Notes: a model not told the origin generated them from the letters alone. Positions 1-8,268 are shown, numbered from the stretch's first letter. The stretch is DNA of 33,405 nucleotides from JBOFGK01 sp051649085 (GCA_051649085.1 JBOFGK010000037.1:1-33405); one strand, 5' to 3'. A program made the numbers and translations.

Positions 1-1
1 T

Positions 2-1633
2 AAAACATTAGGGTTTAGAGGTGAGGCATTACCATCAATTTTTGCTGTTGCACAATTGGCAATTGTATCTTCAAAAACTGGACAAAGTGGTTACAAACTG
101 ACTAAAGTAAGTGAAAACGACTTTAAAGTTGAAGAATATGGCGCAAACAAAGGAACTAGAATTACTGTCGAAAATTTGTTTTATAATACACCAGTTAGGT
201 ATAAGCATCTTTCGACAACTTTCTATGAGTTATCAATTATTGTACAATATATTAATCGTTTAAGTTTAATTCATCCAGAAATTAGTTTTGAATTAATAAA
301 CGATCAAAAACAATTGATTATTACAAATGGTGATAATAATATTCAAGCAATTTTTGCTAATATTTACAACAATGAATTTTCGAAAAAATTATTAATTAAC
401 TCAGTTCAAAATGATCACTTTACAGTTGATCTCTTTTTAGGACATCCATTATTTACTAGAAGTAGAAATACACATATTGTCCTTACGATTAATGGAAGAT
501 TAATTAAAAATTATCAAATAGAACAACAAATTTTGAAAAGCTATGGACAGTTCTTACATACAAATCAATTTCCGATTGTTTTAATTAACATTAAAGTCAA
601 TCACTCATTAGTTGATGTCAATATCCATCCCACAAAGCAACAAGTTAAAATTTCGTTAATTGAAGATTTATTATCAGTAATCAGTAGTGGAATTACAGAA
701 GCGCTTGAGCAAATTAGTTTTATTGGGGAAGTGAATTTTTCAAATAAAACTAGTATTTCATATAATAATCCGAATAATCGAAAGATTAGTGAAGTTGAAC
801 AGTTAAATAGTAAACGTGTGAGTGATTTATATCCAGAAAATTCAGAAAAAATTGCTGTGGTTGGAAAACAACAAGCATTTGAAATTAAACAATCAAATCC
901 AGTTTCGATGAATGAACAACAATTATCTGAGTTTGAAAAAGAATTAGATGAAATTTTTAGAGAAAGTCAGACACCAGTACAAACGAAGCTTGCAGAAGAA
1001 ACGAATGTTTACGAAGAACAAATAACTTCTAATCAAAAAAGTCGATTTATTTTTACGAACCTTAGCTATTTAGCAAGTTTTCACAATACGTTTTTACTGT
1101 TCGAATATGATGCATGTTTATATTTAATCGATCAACATGCTGCTCAAGAACGAATTAAATACGAACAAATTTTAGAAAAACTTACAACTAAAAAATTTAA
1201 TTATCAAATAATGCTTGTGCCATTTATATTAGACTTTACACAAGATGAATTTGCGTTAATTAAAGACCAAATTAGTCAATTTGAAAATTTTGGGATAAAA
1301 GTAGAAATCTTTGGAATCAATACGCTTAAAATAACCGAAATGGATGATTTTGTTGCGAAATATCAATTGGATGAACATCAATTACGTCAAATTAGTTCAC
1401 TAATAATTGAGAAGAATGAAGATAATTATGAAATGTTAGTCGATAAAATTGCGATTATGATGGCGTGTAAGCAATCAATAAAAGCTCATCACTTTTTGCA
1501 AGCTGAAGAAGTAAAAAATTTACTTGTACAACTAGATCAGGCAATTCAGCCATTTACATGTCCCCATGGACGACCAATTATGACTAAAATAACACTTTCG
1601 GAATTAGAAAAATTATTCAAGAGGACAAATTAA
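2..1633 (+). CDS. mutL: DNA mismatch repair protein MutL (5' end outside window)
   Basis: This is the 3' portion of mutL, open in frame from base 2; the start lies before the window. MutL is the ATP-dependent matchmaker of mismatch repair that links MutS to strand incision. The GHKL ATPase motif GFRGEAL is visible at once (in-window residues 4-10). The C-terminal domain carries the endonuclease metal site DQHAAQERIKYE (from in-window residue 377), matching DQHA(X)2E(X)4E, plus the ACK and CPHGRP motifs near the C-terminus. It should therefore be a nicking MutL of the Bacillus type rather than the E. coli type. The middle linker is acidic and low in complexity, as usual. The stop overlaps the miaA start (TAATG), so the two are probably translationally coupled. 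An internal TTG at 56 is not the start, because conserved MutL sequence precedes it. Confidence 0.97.
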   Translation, partial: KTLGFRGEALPSIFAVAQLAIVSSKTGQSGYKLTKVSENDFKVEEYGANKGTRITVENLFYNTPVRYKHLSTTFYELSIIVQYINRLSLIHPEISFELINDQKQLIITNGDNNIQAIFANIYNNEFSKKLLINSVQNDHFTVDLFLGHPLFTRSRNTHIVLTINGRLIKNYQIEQQILKSYGQFLHTNQFPIVLINIKVNHSLVDVNIHPTKQQVKISLIEDLLSVISSGITEALEQISFIGEVNFSNKTSISYNNPNNRKISEVEQLNSKRVSDLYPENSEKIAVVGKQQAFEIKQSNPVSMNEQQLSEFEKELDEIFRESQTPVQTKLAEETNVYEEQITSNQKSRFIFTNLSYLASFHNTFLLFEYDACLYLIDQHAAQERIKYEQILEKLTTKKFNYQIMLVPFILDFTQDEFALIKDQISQFENFGIKVEIFGINTLKITEMDDFVAKYQLDEHQLRQISSLIIEKNEDNYEMLVDKIAIMMACKQSIKAHHFLQAEEVKNLLVQLDQAIQPFTCPHGRPIMTKITLSELEKLFKRTN

Positions 1634-2487
1634 TGATTGATGAACAAATGGATATTTTTGTTGTTGTTGGACCAACGGCAATTGGAAAAACAAAGTTTGC
1701 AATAGAGTTAGCTCTAAAAGTCGGTGCTGAAATTATAAATGCAGATTCAGTTCAAGTTTATAAAGAAATGAATATTGGTTCTGCTAAACCAACGATCGAA
1801 GAATTAGCGAAAGTTAAACACCATTTAGTTGATTTTGTGTCTGTCGATCAAGAATTTACGGTTGCTGACTTTCAGGAATTAGCTCGTACAAAAATTGATC
1901 AATTACTAGCTCAAAATAAAAAAGTTGTAGTTTGTGGTGGAACTGGTTTATATATTAATGCTTTATTATATAACTATAAATTTGGCGAAAGTCTTGAGCA
2001 AAAAGTTTATCGACAAAAACTTGTAAATTTACCATTAAATGACTTACAAAAATTAGCCCAAACATTTACAGGCTTTGAAAGTATTGATTTAGAAAATCAA
2101 CATCGACTCATAAGTTTTATAAGCAAGAAAAAATTTGATATAGAAATTCAAACGGCAGGTCAACAAAAATATTATCAAAACTTTCAAATTATCGGATTAA
2201 CAGCACCAAGAGAAGTAATTTACGAGCGAATAAATCAAAGAGTTGATCAAATGTTTGAAACGGGGTTACTTGAAGAAGTGAAAAAATTTGAACGTGATTT
2301 ACCTAGTCAAAAAGCAATTGGTTATAAAGAAGTTCATATGTATTTAAATCAAGAAATTGATTATGATGAAATGATTGAATTAATTAAACGAAATACAAGA
2401 CGTTTTGCTAAACGACAAATGACATGGTTTAACAATAAAATATCGGTTTTATGGTACAATATTATCGAAAATAACTATGAAAAGTAA
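1633..2487 (+). CDS. miaA: tRNA dimethylallyltransferase MiaA
   Basis: MiaA transfers a dimethylallyl group from DMAPP to N6 of A37 in tRNAs reading UNN codons, the first step of i6A/ms2i6A formation. The 284-aa protein has the P-loop GPTAIGKT (residues 13-20), the DSVQVYKEMNIGSAKP substrate motif, HHLVDF, VVCGGTGLYINALL and the C-terminal RNTRRFAKRQMTWF tRNA-binding segment. It is slightly shorter than the usual roughly 300 aa. Its ATG overlaps the mutL stop by one base, with GAGG about 10 nt upstream. The mutL-miaA pairing is common in Firmicutes. No clear terminator follows. Confidence 0.97.
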   Translation: MIDEQMDIFVVVGPTAIGKTKFAIELALKVGAEIINADSVQVYKEMNIGSAKPTIEELAKVKHHLVDFVSVDQEFTVADFQELARTKIDQLLAQNKKVVVCGGTGLYINALLYNYKFGESLEQKVYRQKLVNLPLNDLQKLAQTFTGFESIDLENQHRLISFISKKKFDIEIQTAGQQKYYQNFQIIGLTAPREVIYERINQRVDQMFETGLLEEVKKFERDLPSQKAIGYKEVHMYLNQEIDYDEMIELIKRNTRRFAKRQMTWFNNKISVLWYNIIENNYEK

Positions 2488-2595
2488 GCAACTTTCGAAA
2501 AAAACATGAAATTTTTAGTGTTTTACGATATAATATACAATATACTATGTAATTGTGAAATGATTTAAAAAACGCAATTATTTATAAGGAGAAGG

Positions 2596-5500
2596 ATGGA
2601 TGAGCTAAAAAGAATTAAGGATAGATATTTAGAGCAGTATCAAAATCAAGCAACTGAAATATTGAAACTTGATCTTCCAGAATTTGAGAAAAAAGCGAAG
2701 ATAGCAGAACTGCGTGTGCAGATGCTTAAAAATTTTGAAAACGAAAAAGAATTAATTAAAAGTGGGAAAAGCTTAAATATAGAAAATTCAATAGAAAATA
2801 TAGCAGAAGAAAATAGTAGTTCAGAAAATCTAATTGTAGAATCAACGCTTGAAACTACAAAAGAACAAACAGCTGATAAAGATGAATTAGTTGATAATAA
2901 TTTAGTGAGTCAAATCGAAAGGGAAGTTAGTGTACCAACTTCTCCTACTCTAAGTAATAGTCAAGAAACTTTGCAAAGGGTTGATGTTCAACCGATGATG
3001 AGCTTTACAAGTGAAACGCCTATTCGTCCTGCAACTGATTATTCATTATTTGAACCAACAATTCAACCAGTAAATAGCTTTATTGTTGAAGAAGTAACTT
3101 ATAATCCTTTTTCTGATGAAAATAACAGTATTGAAAAAAATGACGATATTGAAGAAATTCCTAATGTACCAACATCAGAGACGGTGAAACGCTTTGATAA
3201 TTCATTTGTTAGAAAAATTGAAGAAACACCGACAACAGCTTCGGTTGAAACTGCTGCAATAGAGGAACAAGAAATTATTCAACCTAAACGTGCAGTTCAA
3301 ATGGACACTAAAGTTGAAACGTCGCCAAATATTGAAGAAGAAAAAGCTGCCAAGCATCAATCGGAAATTTTTGAAGAAAATTTTACTGAAACAGAAATAT
3401 CTGATGAAGAAGATACATTAAATTTTGAACAGGAAATTTCAAGTGAGAAATTACTTGATTTGATTAATGAGTCAAGAGAGAAAAAAGTCGAAGCTGAAGT
3501 AGAAAAAGCTAATGAAGATAGATTTAATTCAAATGAAAAATTACTTGAAATGTTTAAAGAATCAAATATAAATAAAGCTGAATCTGAAGTCTTGGAAGCA
3601 GAAACAGTAGAAAATAAGGTAGAAGAAAATAACATAGAAGAAAATAACATAGAAGAAAATACATCAAAAGCTTTTTTCTCAGAGTTAGAAGAACCGACAT
3701 TATCTGACTTGAATGATGAGCTTGCTTTTGAAGAACAAATTAATTTTTATCAGCCAATAGTTGAAGAACCAATTATTGAAGAACCAATTATTGAAGAACC
3801 AATTATTGAAGAACCAATTATTGAAGAACCAATCATTGAAGAACCAATAGTTGAAGAACCAATCATTGAAGAACCAATCATTGAAGAACCAATAGTTGAA
3901 GAACCAATAGTTGAAGAACCAATCATTGAAGAACCAATCATTGAGGAACCAATAATTGAAGAACCAATAATTGAAGAACCAATCATTGAAGAACCAATCA
4001 TTGAAGAACCAATCATTGAAGAACCAATCATTGAAGAACCAATTGTTGAAGAACCAATCGTTGAAGAACCAATCGTTGAAGAACCAATAGTTGAAGAATC
4101 AATCATTGAAGAACCAATAGTTGAAGAATCAATAATTGAAGAACAAATAGTTGAAGAATCAATCATTGAAGAAGATGATGAATATAAGATTGTTGATTCT
4201 GATAAAGAAGATACTTTTTTTGTGCCTGAAGATAAACTTGCGACTAAGCAATTTCAATACACACCAATGATAACAAAAGATGTAATTGTGAATTTTGATT
4301 CTGATGAAGAAGATGAGATGCCACTTTATTTTGTTGATGACCAAGAACTTGAAACTCAACAAGTTAAAGAAATTGTTGAAGAAAAAGAAGATATAGTTTC
4401 TTTAGAAGAACAAGAAAATTTAATTTCAGAAGATGAAGTATTAACTGAAGAAAAAGAAGTTTCAGTTTCAGAAGATGAAGTATTAGTTGAAGAACAAGAA
4501 AATTTAATTTCTGAAGATGAAGTATTAGCTGAAGAAAAAGAAGTTTCAGTTTCAGAAGATGAAGTATTAGTTGAAGAACAAGAAAACTTAGCTTCTAAAG
4601 AAGAAGTATTAGCTGAAGAACACGAAAGTAATTTTGTTCAAATGAATGAATTTTTTGAAGAACCTGTTGCTCAGTTTGATGAAACAGAAGTTGAAGATGA
4701 GGCTACTGAAGTAGAAGCATCTATGGAAGAAATTGTATATTACAATCCTGAGGTTGAAGATTTAGTTATAAGTGAAAATTTAATTCGTATGGAAGATGAA
4801 GCGATAGAACAAACTGAAGAAACAAGTGATGATAATTACTTTGAAACGCAATATTTCACTCCAATGCATGCTGAAAAAACGGAAGTAAAAGCAGTTGAAC
4901 AACCGATAGACAATCTTGACTTTGAAACTGTATCAGAAACATTTGCAGAATATCCAGAAGAAAATAAAGCAGTCTCAACATTTGATTTAGCAAATGAATT
5001 AGGGCTATTTGACGATTTGGTTAAAGAAGTTGAAGCTTCTGTTCCATTTGTTACAGAAGAACTTGAGCCTAAAGAAGACTCTGTATTTGGCCAGTTTGCT
5101 GAAGCGAGTTTGATTAGTAAATCTGTTGATAATTCAGATAAGCAATATGAAGTACCAGATACAATCTTTGAACAATTTAATTTGGACATTAATCCAGATG
5201 AAGAAATTGAAATTTCTGATAATCTTGTAGATGAGCATATTGTTGTGGAAATGATAAGTAAAGTTGAACAAAAAACTCAAGATCTTGAAACAGAAGTAGT
5301 AGAGATAGAAAAAAATAATTTAAGTGATACTGTTCAAGCTGATAATACTTTAAATTTTGAAACAATGTTAAATGAATTAGAAGAAAAAGTAATTGATGAA
5401 GAAGCGGTAGTTGAGGAGACAATTGTTGAAGAACTAGCAGTCGAAGAAACAGTTGCTGAAGAAACAAATACACCACTATTAACATTTGATAATTTACCAG

Positions 5501-6498
5501 TTGAAGAACTAGTTGAACTACATGTAATAAATGATACTCAATCAGAAGCTACTGAAGAAGTACCAGTTGTTGAAGATGAAATTTCAGCTGAAAACGAACT
5601 TGTTTCAGAAGCACCAGTTGTTGAAGAACTTGCAGCAGTTGTAGATGAATCACTGTTAGAAGAAGTTGTAGTTGGAGAAGCTGCTCTTGAAAAAACAAAT
5701 GAAACTGTAGACGAATTAGCGCCAACACTTGCTCAAATTAATTCAGAATTACTTGAAAAAGTGAAATTTATTCAAAATGAGCTTGAAGAAATTAAAAATA
5801 AATCAAATGATACAATTACTGAACAATTACAAGAAATTGAAGAGATTGATAAGCTTGAAGATGTTGTAGAAGAAGTGGATAACGAAGCTACTGATAAAAT
5901 ATCTACAGAAGAACTTGAAAATCTTAAATATACAGAAGAATTTGACGATATTGAATTCACAGAAGAATTAGATGATTTTGATTATACAGAAGACTTAGAA
6001 GAATATACAGAAGAGTTAGATGAATATACAGAAGAGCTTGATGAATATACAGAAGAGCTTGATGAATATACAGAAGAGCTTGATGAGTATACAGAAGAGC
6101 TTGATGAGTATACAGAAGAATTAGATGATTACGAATATGAAGAAGAAGATTATTTAACAACAGCCCAAATTGTTGAAGTAACTGAAACTTTATTATCACC
6201 TGATCAAGATATTACTGATATAATCAAAGCAACTAGAGAATTAAATGAAGTAGATACGGCAGAAACAACAGCAGATGATATAAATGTACTTGCTGAACAA
6301 TTAAATGAGATTGATGCATATGATTTTAATGAAGATGAAAATGAAACAAGTATAAATGATTCAGATATTGTTCATCAAATTGAGCAAAAAAAGAAATTTA
6401 CAGAATCTAAAAAATTTGACATTATGCTTAATGTCGGAATTGCGATATTAATTATCTTGATTATTGCGATTACAATTTATGCGTTTAGTACAAAATAA
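2596..6498 (+). CDS. Giant acidic repeat protein with C-terminal membrane anchor, function unknown
   Basis: This is a 1300-residue protein dominated by Glu, Asp, Val and Ile. No enzymatic domain is recognised. The N-terminus (about 1-60) is charged and helical, like a coiled coil. It is followed by low-complexity acidic sequence, 28 pentads of [P/S/Q]I[I/V]EE (residues 387-526), five 14-residue units of SEDEVLxEE type (611-680), a long acidic region and six EYTEELD heptads (1136-1177). The only hydrophobic segment is at about 1276-1297 and is followed by SFTK-like polar residues (actual tail STK). There is no signal peptide, so the predicted topology is tail-anchored with a huge cytoplasmic anionic domain. 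AAGGAG lies 4 nt before ATG 2596, a short spacing. A TATAAT at 2529-2534 could be the -10, but no good -35 is visible. Acidic proline-containing repeats recall terminal-organelle proteins of mycoplasmas, but that is only an analogy of composition. Confidence 0.85.
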   Translation: MDELKRIKDRYLEQYQNQATEILKLDLPEFEKKAKIAELRVQMLKNFENEKELIKSGKSLNIENSIENIAEENSSSENLIVESTLETTKEQTADKDELVDNNLVSQIEREVSVPTSPTLSNSQETLQRVDVQPMMSFTSETPIRPATDYSLFEPTIQPVNSFIVEEVTYNPFSDENNSIEKNDDIEEIPNVPTSETVKRFDNSFVRKIEETPTTASVETAAIEEQEIIQPKRAVQMDTKVETSPNIEEEKAAKHQSEIFEENFTETEISDEEDTLNFEQEISSEKLLDLINESREKKVEAEVEKANEDRFNSNEKLLEMFKESNINKAESEVLEAETVENKVEENNIEENNIEENTSKAFFSELEEPTLSDLNDELAFEEQINFYQPIVEEPIIEEPIIEEPIIEEPIIEEPIIEEPIVEEPIIEEPIIEEPIVEEPIVEEPIIEEPIIEEPIIEEPIIEEPIIEEPIIEEPIIEEPIIEEPIVEEPIVEEPIVEEPIVEESIIEEPIVEESIIEEQIVEESIIEEDDEYKIVDSDKEDTFFVPEDKLATKQFQYTPMITKDVIVNFDSDEEDEMPLYFVDDQELETQQVKEIVEEKEDIVSLEEQENLISEDEVLTEEKEVSVSEDEVLVEEQENLISEDEVLAEEKEVSVSEDEVLVEEQENLASKEEVLAEEHESNFVQMNEFFEEPVAQFDETEVEDEATEVEASMEEIVYYNPEVEDLVISENLIRMEDEAIEQTEETSDDNYFETQYFTPMHAEKTEVKAVEQPIDNLDFETVSETFAEYPEENKAVSTFDLANELGLFDDLVKEVEASVPFVTEELEPKEDSVFGQFAEASLISKSVDNSDKQYEVPDTIFEQFNLDINPDEEIEISDNLVDEHIVVEMISKVEQKTQDLETEVVEIEKNNLSDTVQADNTLNFETMLNELEEKVIDEEAVVEETIVEELAVEETVAEETNTPLLTFDNLPVEELVELHVINDTQSEATEEVPVVEDEISAENELVSEAPVVEELAAVVDESLLEEVVVGEAALEKTNETVDELAPTLAQINSELLEKVKFIQNELEEIKNKSNDTITEQLQEIEEIDKLEDVVEEVDNEATDKISTEELENLKYTEEFDDIEFTEELDDFDYTEDLEEYTEELDEYTEELDEYTEELDEYTEELDEYTEELDEYTEELDDYEYEEEDYLTTAQIVEVTETLLSPDQDITDIIKATRELNEVDTAETTADDINVLAEQLNEIDAYDFNEDENETSINDSDIVHQIEQKKKFTESKKFDIMLNVGIAILIILIIAITIYAFSTK
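3754..4173 (+). repeat. 28 tandem 15-bp units encoding P-I-[I/V]-E-E
   Basis: There are twenty-eight contiguous in-frame 15-bp units of the type CCAATHRTTGAAGAA. The first 23 encode PI(I/V)EE; the last five contain S or Q variants in place of Pro and look like the diverged edge. Synonymous third-base differences (ATT, ATC, ATA) occur in runs, as expected from repeated local duplication. Copy-number change keeps the frame, so it would alter the protein's length without switching it off. Confidence 0.97.
4426..4635 (+). repeat. Five 42-bp units, alternating in an 84-bp higher-order repeat
   Basis: There are five 14-residue units: SEDEVLTEEKEVSV, SEDEVLVEEQENLI, SEDEVLAEEKEVSV, SEDEVLVEEQENLA and a diverged SKEEVLAEEHESNF. 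The endings alternate KEVSV / QENLx, so the real duplication unit was probably 84 bp. Confidence 0.93.
6001..6126 (+). repeat. Six 21-bp units encoding EYTEELD
   Basis: There are six perfect amino-acid heptads, EYTEELD, with copies 2-4 identical in DNA. Degenerate relatives (KYTEEFD, FTEELDD, YTEDLE) lie just upstream. The period of seven is compatible with a helical array, although it lacks the usual a/d hydrophobic pattern of a strong coiled coil. Confidence 0.95.
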
Positions 6499-6601
6499 GT
6501 GAATTTTAAAAGTTAATTGTAGAAATTATTTATATAAAATATAAATTGTTTACTTACTAATGGAAAATCATTAAATAAATACGAAAAAAACATAGAAATA
6601 A

Positions 6602-6630
6602 TAGAAAATAAGTAGTGTTTATGGTATAAT
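6602..6630 (+). promoter_or_regulatory. Promoter of first FMN-binding lipoprotein (shared type)
   Basis: TAGAAA (6602-6607), a 17-bp spacer and TATAAT (6625-6630) with an extended -10 (TGG before TATAAT). The same arrangement and surrounding bases recur upstream of both paralogues (7363-7391 and 8211-8239). Confidence 0.75.
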
Positions 6631-6658
6631 TCTATAGTAAGAAAAAGGAGGAACAATA

Positions 6659-7078
6659 ATGAAAAAAATATTTGCATTATTACTAGTAACAGTTTTAGGA
6701 CTTGCTGGATGTTCAGCAGCAGCAACACCAGCTAACTATCAAGGTGAGGTAAAAACAACTGACCAAGAAGGTAAAGAGACTGTAACGACAGTAACTTATA
6801 CAAAAACAGGAGATGACATCACTGATGTTAAATTCACTGCAACTAAAGATGGAGTAGATAAATCAGATCCTGAAAAATATCCAATGGTTAAAGTTGGTAA
6901 AGCTTCAGCTGAATGGGCTGATCAAGCAGCAATGGTTGCAAAATTCATCGATGAAAATAATGGAGTTGACAAATTAAACCTTAACGCTGAAGGTGGAGAC
7001 GCTGATGCAGTAACAGGTGCTACAATTGGTTTAACTGATTTTGTTGATGCATTTAAAGCTGCTCAAGAAGTTAAATAA
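6659..7078 (+). CDS. FMN-binding-domain-like lipoprotein, paralogue 1
   Basis: This 139-aa exported lipoprotein has signal peptide MKKIFALLLVTVLGLAGC with lipobox LAGC and lipidated Cys18. The mature part (YQGEV..., a TVTYTKTGDDITDVKF strand pair, then DAVTGATIG and FVDAFKAA) follows the layout of FMN-binding (PF04205-type) domains. The DAVTGAT segment matches the D-x-x-[S/T]-G-A-T flavinylation motif, in which Thr119 would be esterified to FMN by ApbE. By analogy it could be an extracellular electron-transfer or redox lipoprotein on the outer membrane face. Neither an apbE nor an NADH dehydrogenase partner is in the window. It has its own promoter, a strong AAGGAGGA Shine-Dalgarno site and its own terminator. 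Unlike its two paralogues it lacks the Ser/Thr/Asp linker after the Cys. Confidence 0.8.
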   Translation: MKKIFALLLVTVLGLAGCSAAATPANYQGEVKTTDQEGKETVTTVTYTKTGDDITDVKFTATKDGVDKSDPEKYPMVKVGKASAEWADQAAMVAKFIDENNGVDKLNLNAEGGDADAVTGATIGLTDFVDAFKAAQEVK

Positions 7079-7092
7079 TAAAGTATTCTCTT

Positions 7093-7125
7093 AAAGTATG
7101 AACATTTGTTCATACTTTTTTTTTT
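7093..7125 (+). terminator. Rho-independent terminator after lipoprotein 1
   Basis: An 11-bp perfect stem AAAGTATGAAC / GTTCATACTTT with a 4-nt loop, followed by a T-run. A very similar hairpin ends paralogue 3. Confidence 0.93.
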
Positions 7126-7129
7126 GCTT

Positions 7130-7203
7130 TTTTTGAATAGTTAATAAATTTCACTGTAATTAAGAAAATGGATCTTTTCTATGTAGAAATACCTTTAAAC
7201 AAA
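7130..7203 (+). repeat. 3'-flank repeat, copy 1
   Basis: This sequence downstream of the lipoprotein 1 terminator is homologous to 8804-8882 downstream of lipoprotein 3. They share the start TTTTTTGARTAGTTAATA and an exact 16-mer TTTTCTATGTAGAAAT (7175-7190 and 8850-8865). This suggests gene, terminator and flank were duplicated as a block. Confidence 0.75.
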
Positions 7204-7235
7204 TAATAATTGGACATGTAATAATGTAAGGACTA

Positions 7236-7331
7236 ATAGTTGAAAAGGTAGTTATAGAAGAAGATGATGATGAAGAAAAGATTGTTGATTCAAATAAAGA
7301 ATATAAATTATTGCTTTGGCTTAGAAAATAA
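7236..7331 (+). pseudogene. Fragment related to the acidic repeat gene
   Basis: This intergenic stretch reads IVEKVVIEEDDDEEKIVD (7236-7289), then SNKEYKLLLWLRK and a stop, with no start codon or Shine-Dalgarno site. Bases 7254-7301 match 4165-4209 inside the 1300-aa acidic gene (IIEEDDEYKIVDSDKE). They share the exact stretches GAAGAAGATGATGA and AAGATTGTTGATTC, with one extra codon in the fragment. It is probably a relic of a second copy of that gene or of a small recombination event. The low complexity leaves some doubt. Confidence 0.6.
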
Positions 7332-7362
7332 TTAATTAAATTTGAAAAAATTATACAAATGT

Positions 7363-7391
7363 TAGAAAATAATTAGTATTTATGTTATAAT
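7363..7391 (+). promoter_or_regulatory. Promoter of second FMN-binding lipoprotein
   Basis: TAGAAA (7363-7368), 17-bp spacer, TATAAT (7386-7391) with TG extended -10. It is nearly identical to the promoters of the other two paralogues. Confidence 0.75.
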
Positions 7392-7420
7392 TTTCACATA
7401 ATAAATAAGGAGGAGCAATA

Positions 7421-7882
7421 ATGAAAAAATTATTTGCATTATTACTAGTAACAGTTTTAGGACTTGCTGGATGTACAGCAGGAGCATCAACATCAGATTC
7501 AACAACAGATTCAACAATGGATTCAACAATGGATTCAACAACACCGGTTAACTATAAAGGTGAAGTTAAACTGAGTGATGTAGAAATGACTACAATAACT
7601 TTTACGAAAACAGGAAGTGATATTACTAATGTTATGTTTGCTTCAACTAAAGACGGAGCAGATAAAGCTGATGCTGAACAATACCCACTAGTAAAAGTTG
7701 GTGGCGGTAAAGCTGACTGGTCTGTTCAAGCAGATATGGTAGCAAAATTCATTGAAGAAAATGATGGAGTTGACAAAATAAACGTTAATGCTGCAGGAAA
7801 AGACGCTGATGCAGTAACAGGTGCTACAATTGGTGTTACGGAGTTTGTTGAATCATTTAAAGCTGCACAAGAAGTTAAATAA
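7421..7882 (+). CDS. FMN-binding-domain-like lipoprotein, paralogue 2
   Basis: This 153-aa lipoprotein has the same signal peptide and lipobox (LAGC, Cys18) as paralogue 1. A Ser/Thr/Asp-rich linker (about residues 20-41) follows, made of 12-bp DSTM/DSTT repeats. The FMN-binding-like domain comes next, with DAVTGAT placing the candidate flavinylated Thr at residue 133. The domain is clearly homologous to paralogues 1 and 3 (shared TITFTKTG, WSVQADMVAKFIEENDGVDK-like segment and EFVESFKAAQEVK tail). It is monocistronic, with its own promoter, an AAGGAGG Shine-Dalgarno site and a terminator. The linker probably acts as a flexible spacer through the cell wall. Confidence 0.8.
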   Translation: MKKLFALLLVTVLGLAGCTAGASTSDSTTDSTMDSTMDSTTPVNYKGEVKLSDVEMTTITFTKTGSDITNVMFASTKDGADKADAEQYPLVKVGGGKADWSVQADMVAKFIEENDGVDKINVNAAGKDADAVTGATIGVTEFVESFKAAQEVK

Positions 7883-7895
7883 TAATATAAATTTT

Positions 7896-7936
7896 AAGAG
7901 TGTATCTAAAAGTCAATTTTAGATTCTCTTTTTTTT
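7896..7936 (+). terminator. Terminator after lipoprotein 2
   Basis: A stem of AAGAG...TCTAAAA pairs with TTTTAGA...CTCTT, with a small internal loop, and is followed by a T-run. It differs in sequence from the terminators of paralogues 1 and 3. Confidence 0.8.
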
Positions 7937-8019
7937 AAATTTTTAATTAAGGGAATAATATTAATACATAATTTAAAGATATTAGATAATCAATTATAAA
8001 ATAAGCAGCAAAACTTCTA

Positions 8020-8164
8020 ATGGCATATACGATCAAACATATTCAGAGTTCAAACAAACAAAAAGAAATACACGTTTTTTTTTATGAAGCTACCACATAC
8101 AGTAAAGCTAGTTAAGTCTAGAATTAATTCAAAAGCTGATAAAAAATTATATAATGTTGAATAG
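8020..8164 (+). pseudogene. Degenerate small coding remnant, origin unknown
   Basis: Starting at ATG 8020, a 31-codon frame reads MAYTIKHIQSSNKQKEIHVF and then FYEATTYSKAS before a stop at 8113. A +1 frame continues from 8105 as KLVKSRINSKADKKLYNVE to TAG 8162. The two parts look like one frameshifted protein start. The N-terminus vaguely recalls IS1634/IS4-type transposase beginnings, but I cannot assign it. There is no Shine-Dalgarno site. The rest of the 386-bp gap between lipoproteins 2 and 3 shows only the terminator and promoter listed. Confidence 0.35.
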
Positions 8165-8210
8165 ATTTTGCTTACTCAGTAGCTATAGAATTAAAAAATT
8201 AAACTAACAA

Positions 8211-8239
8211 AAGAAAATAATTATTATTTATGTTATAAT
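8211..8239 (+). promoter_or_regulatory. Promoter of third FMN-binding lipoprotein
   Basis: AAGAAA (8211-8216), 17-bp spacer, TATAAT (8234-8239) with TG extended -10. It has the same design as the two sister promoters. Confidence 0.7.
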
Positions 8240-8268
8240 TTTTACACAATAAACAAGGAGGAACAAAA

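Noticed and set aside
3750..4166. Reverse-strand ORF of Ser/Ile repeats (SSMIG units)
   Set aside because: It is the antisense of the pentad-repeat region, with no start signals and no plausible independent function.
3754..4173. Regular repeats resembling a CRISPR array
   Set aside because: The units are contiguous 15-bp coding repeats in frame with no spacers and no cas genes.
6013..6200. Reverse-strand frames rich in Leu/His opposite the heptad repeats
   Set aside because: Shadows of the acidic gene without start signals.
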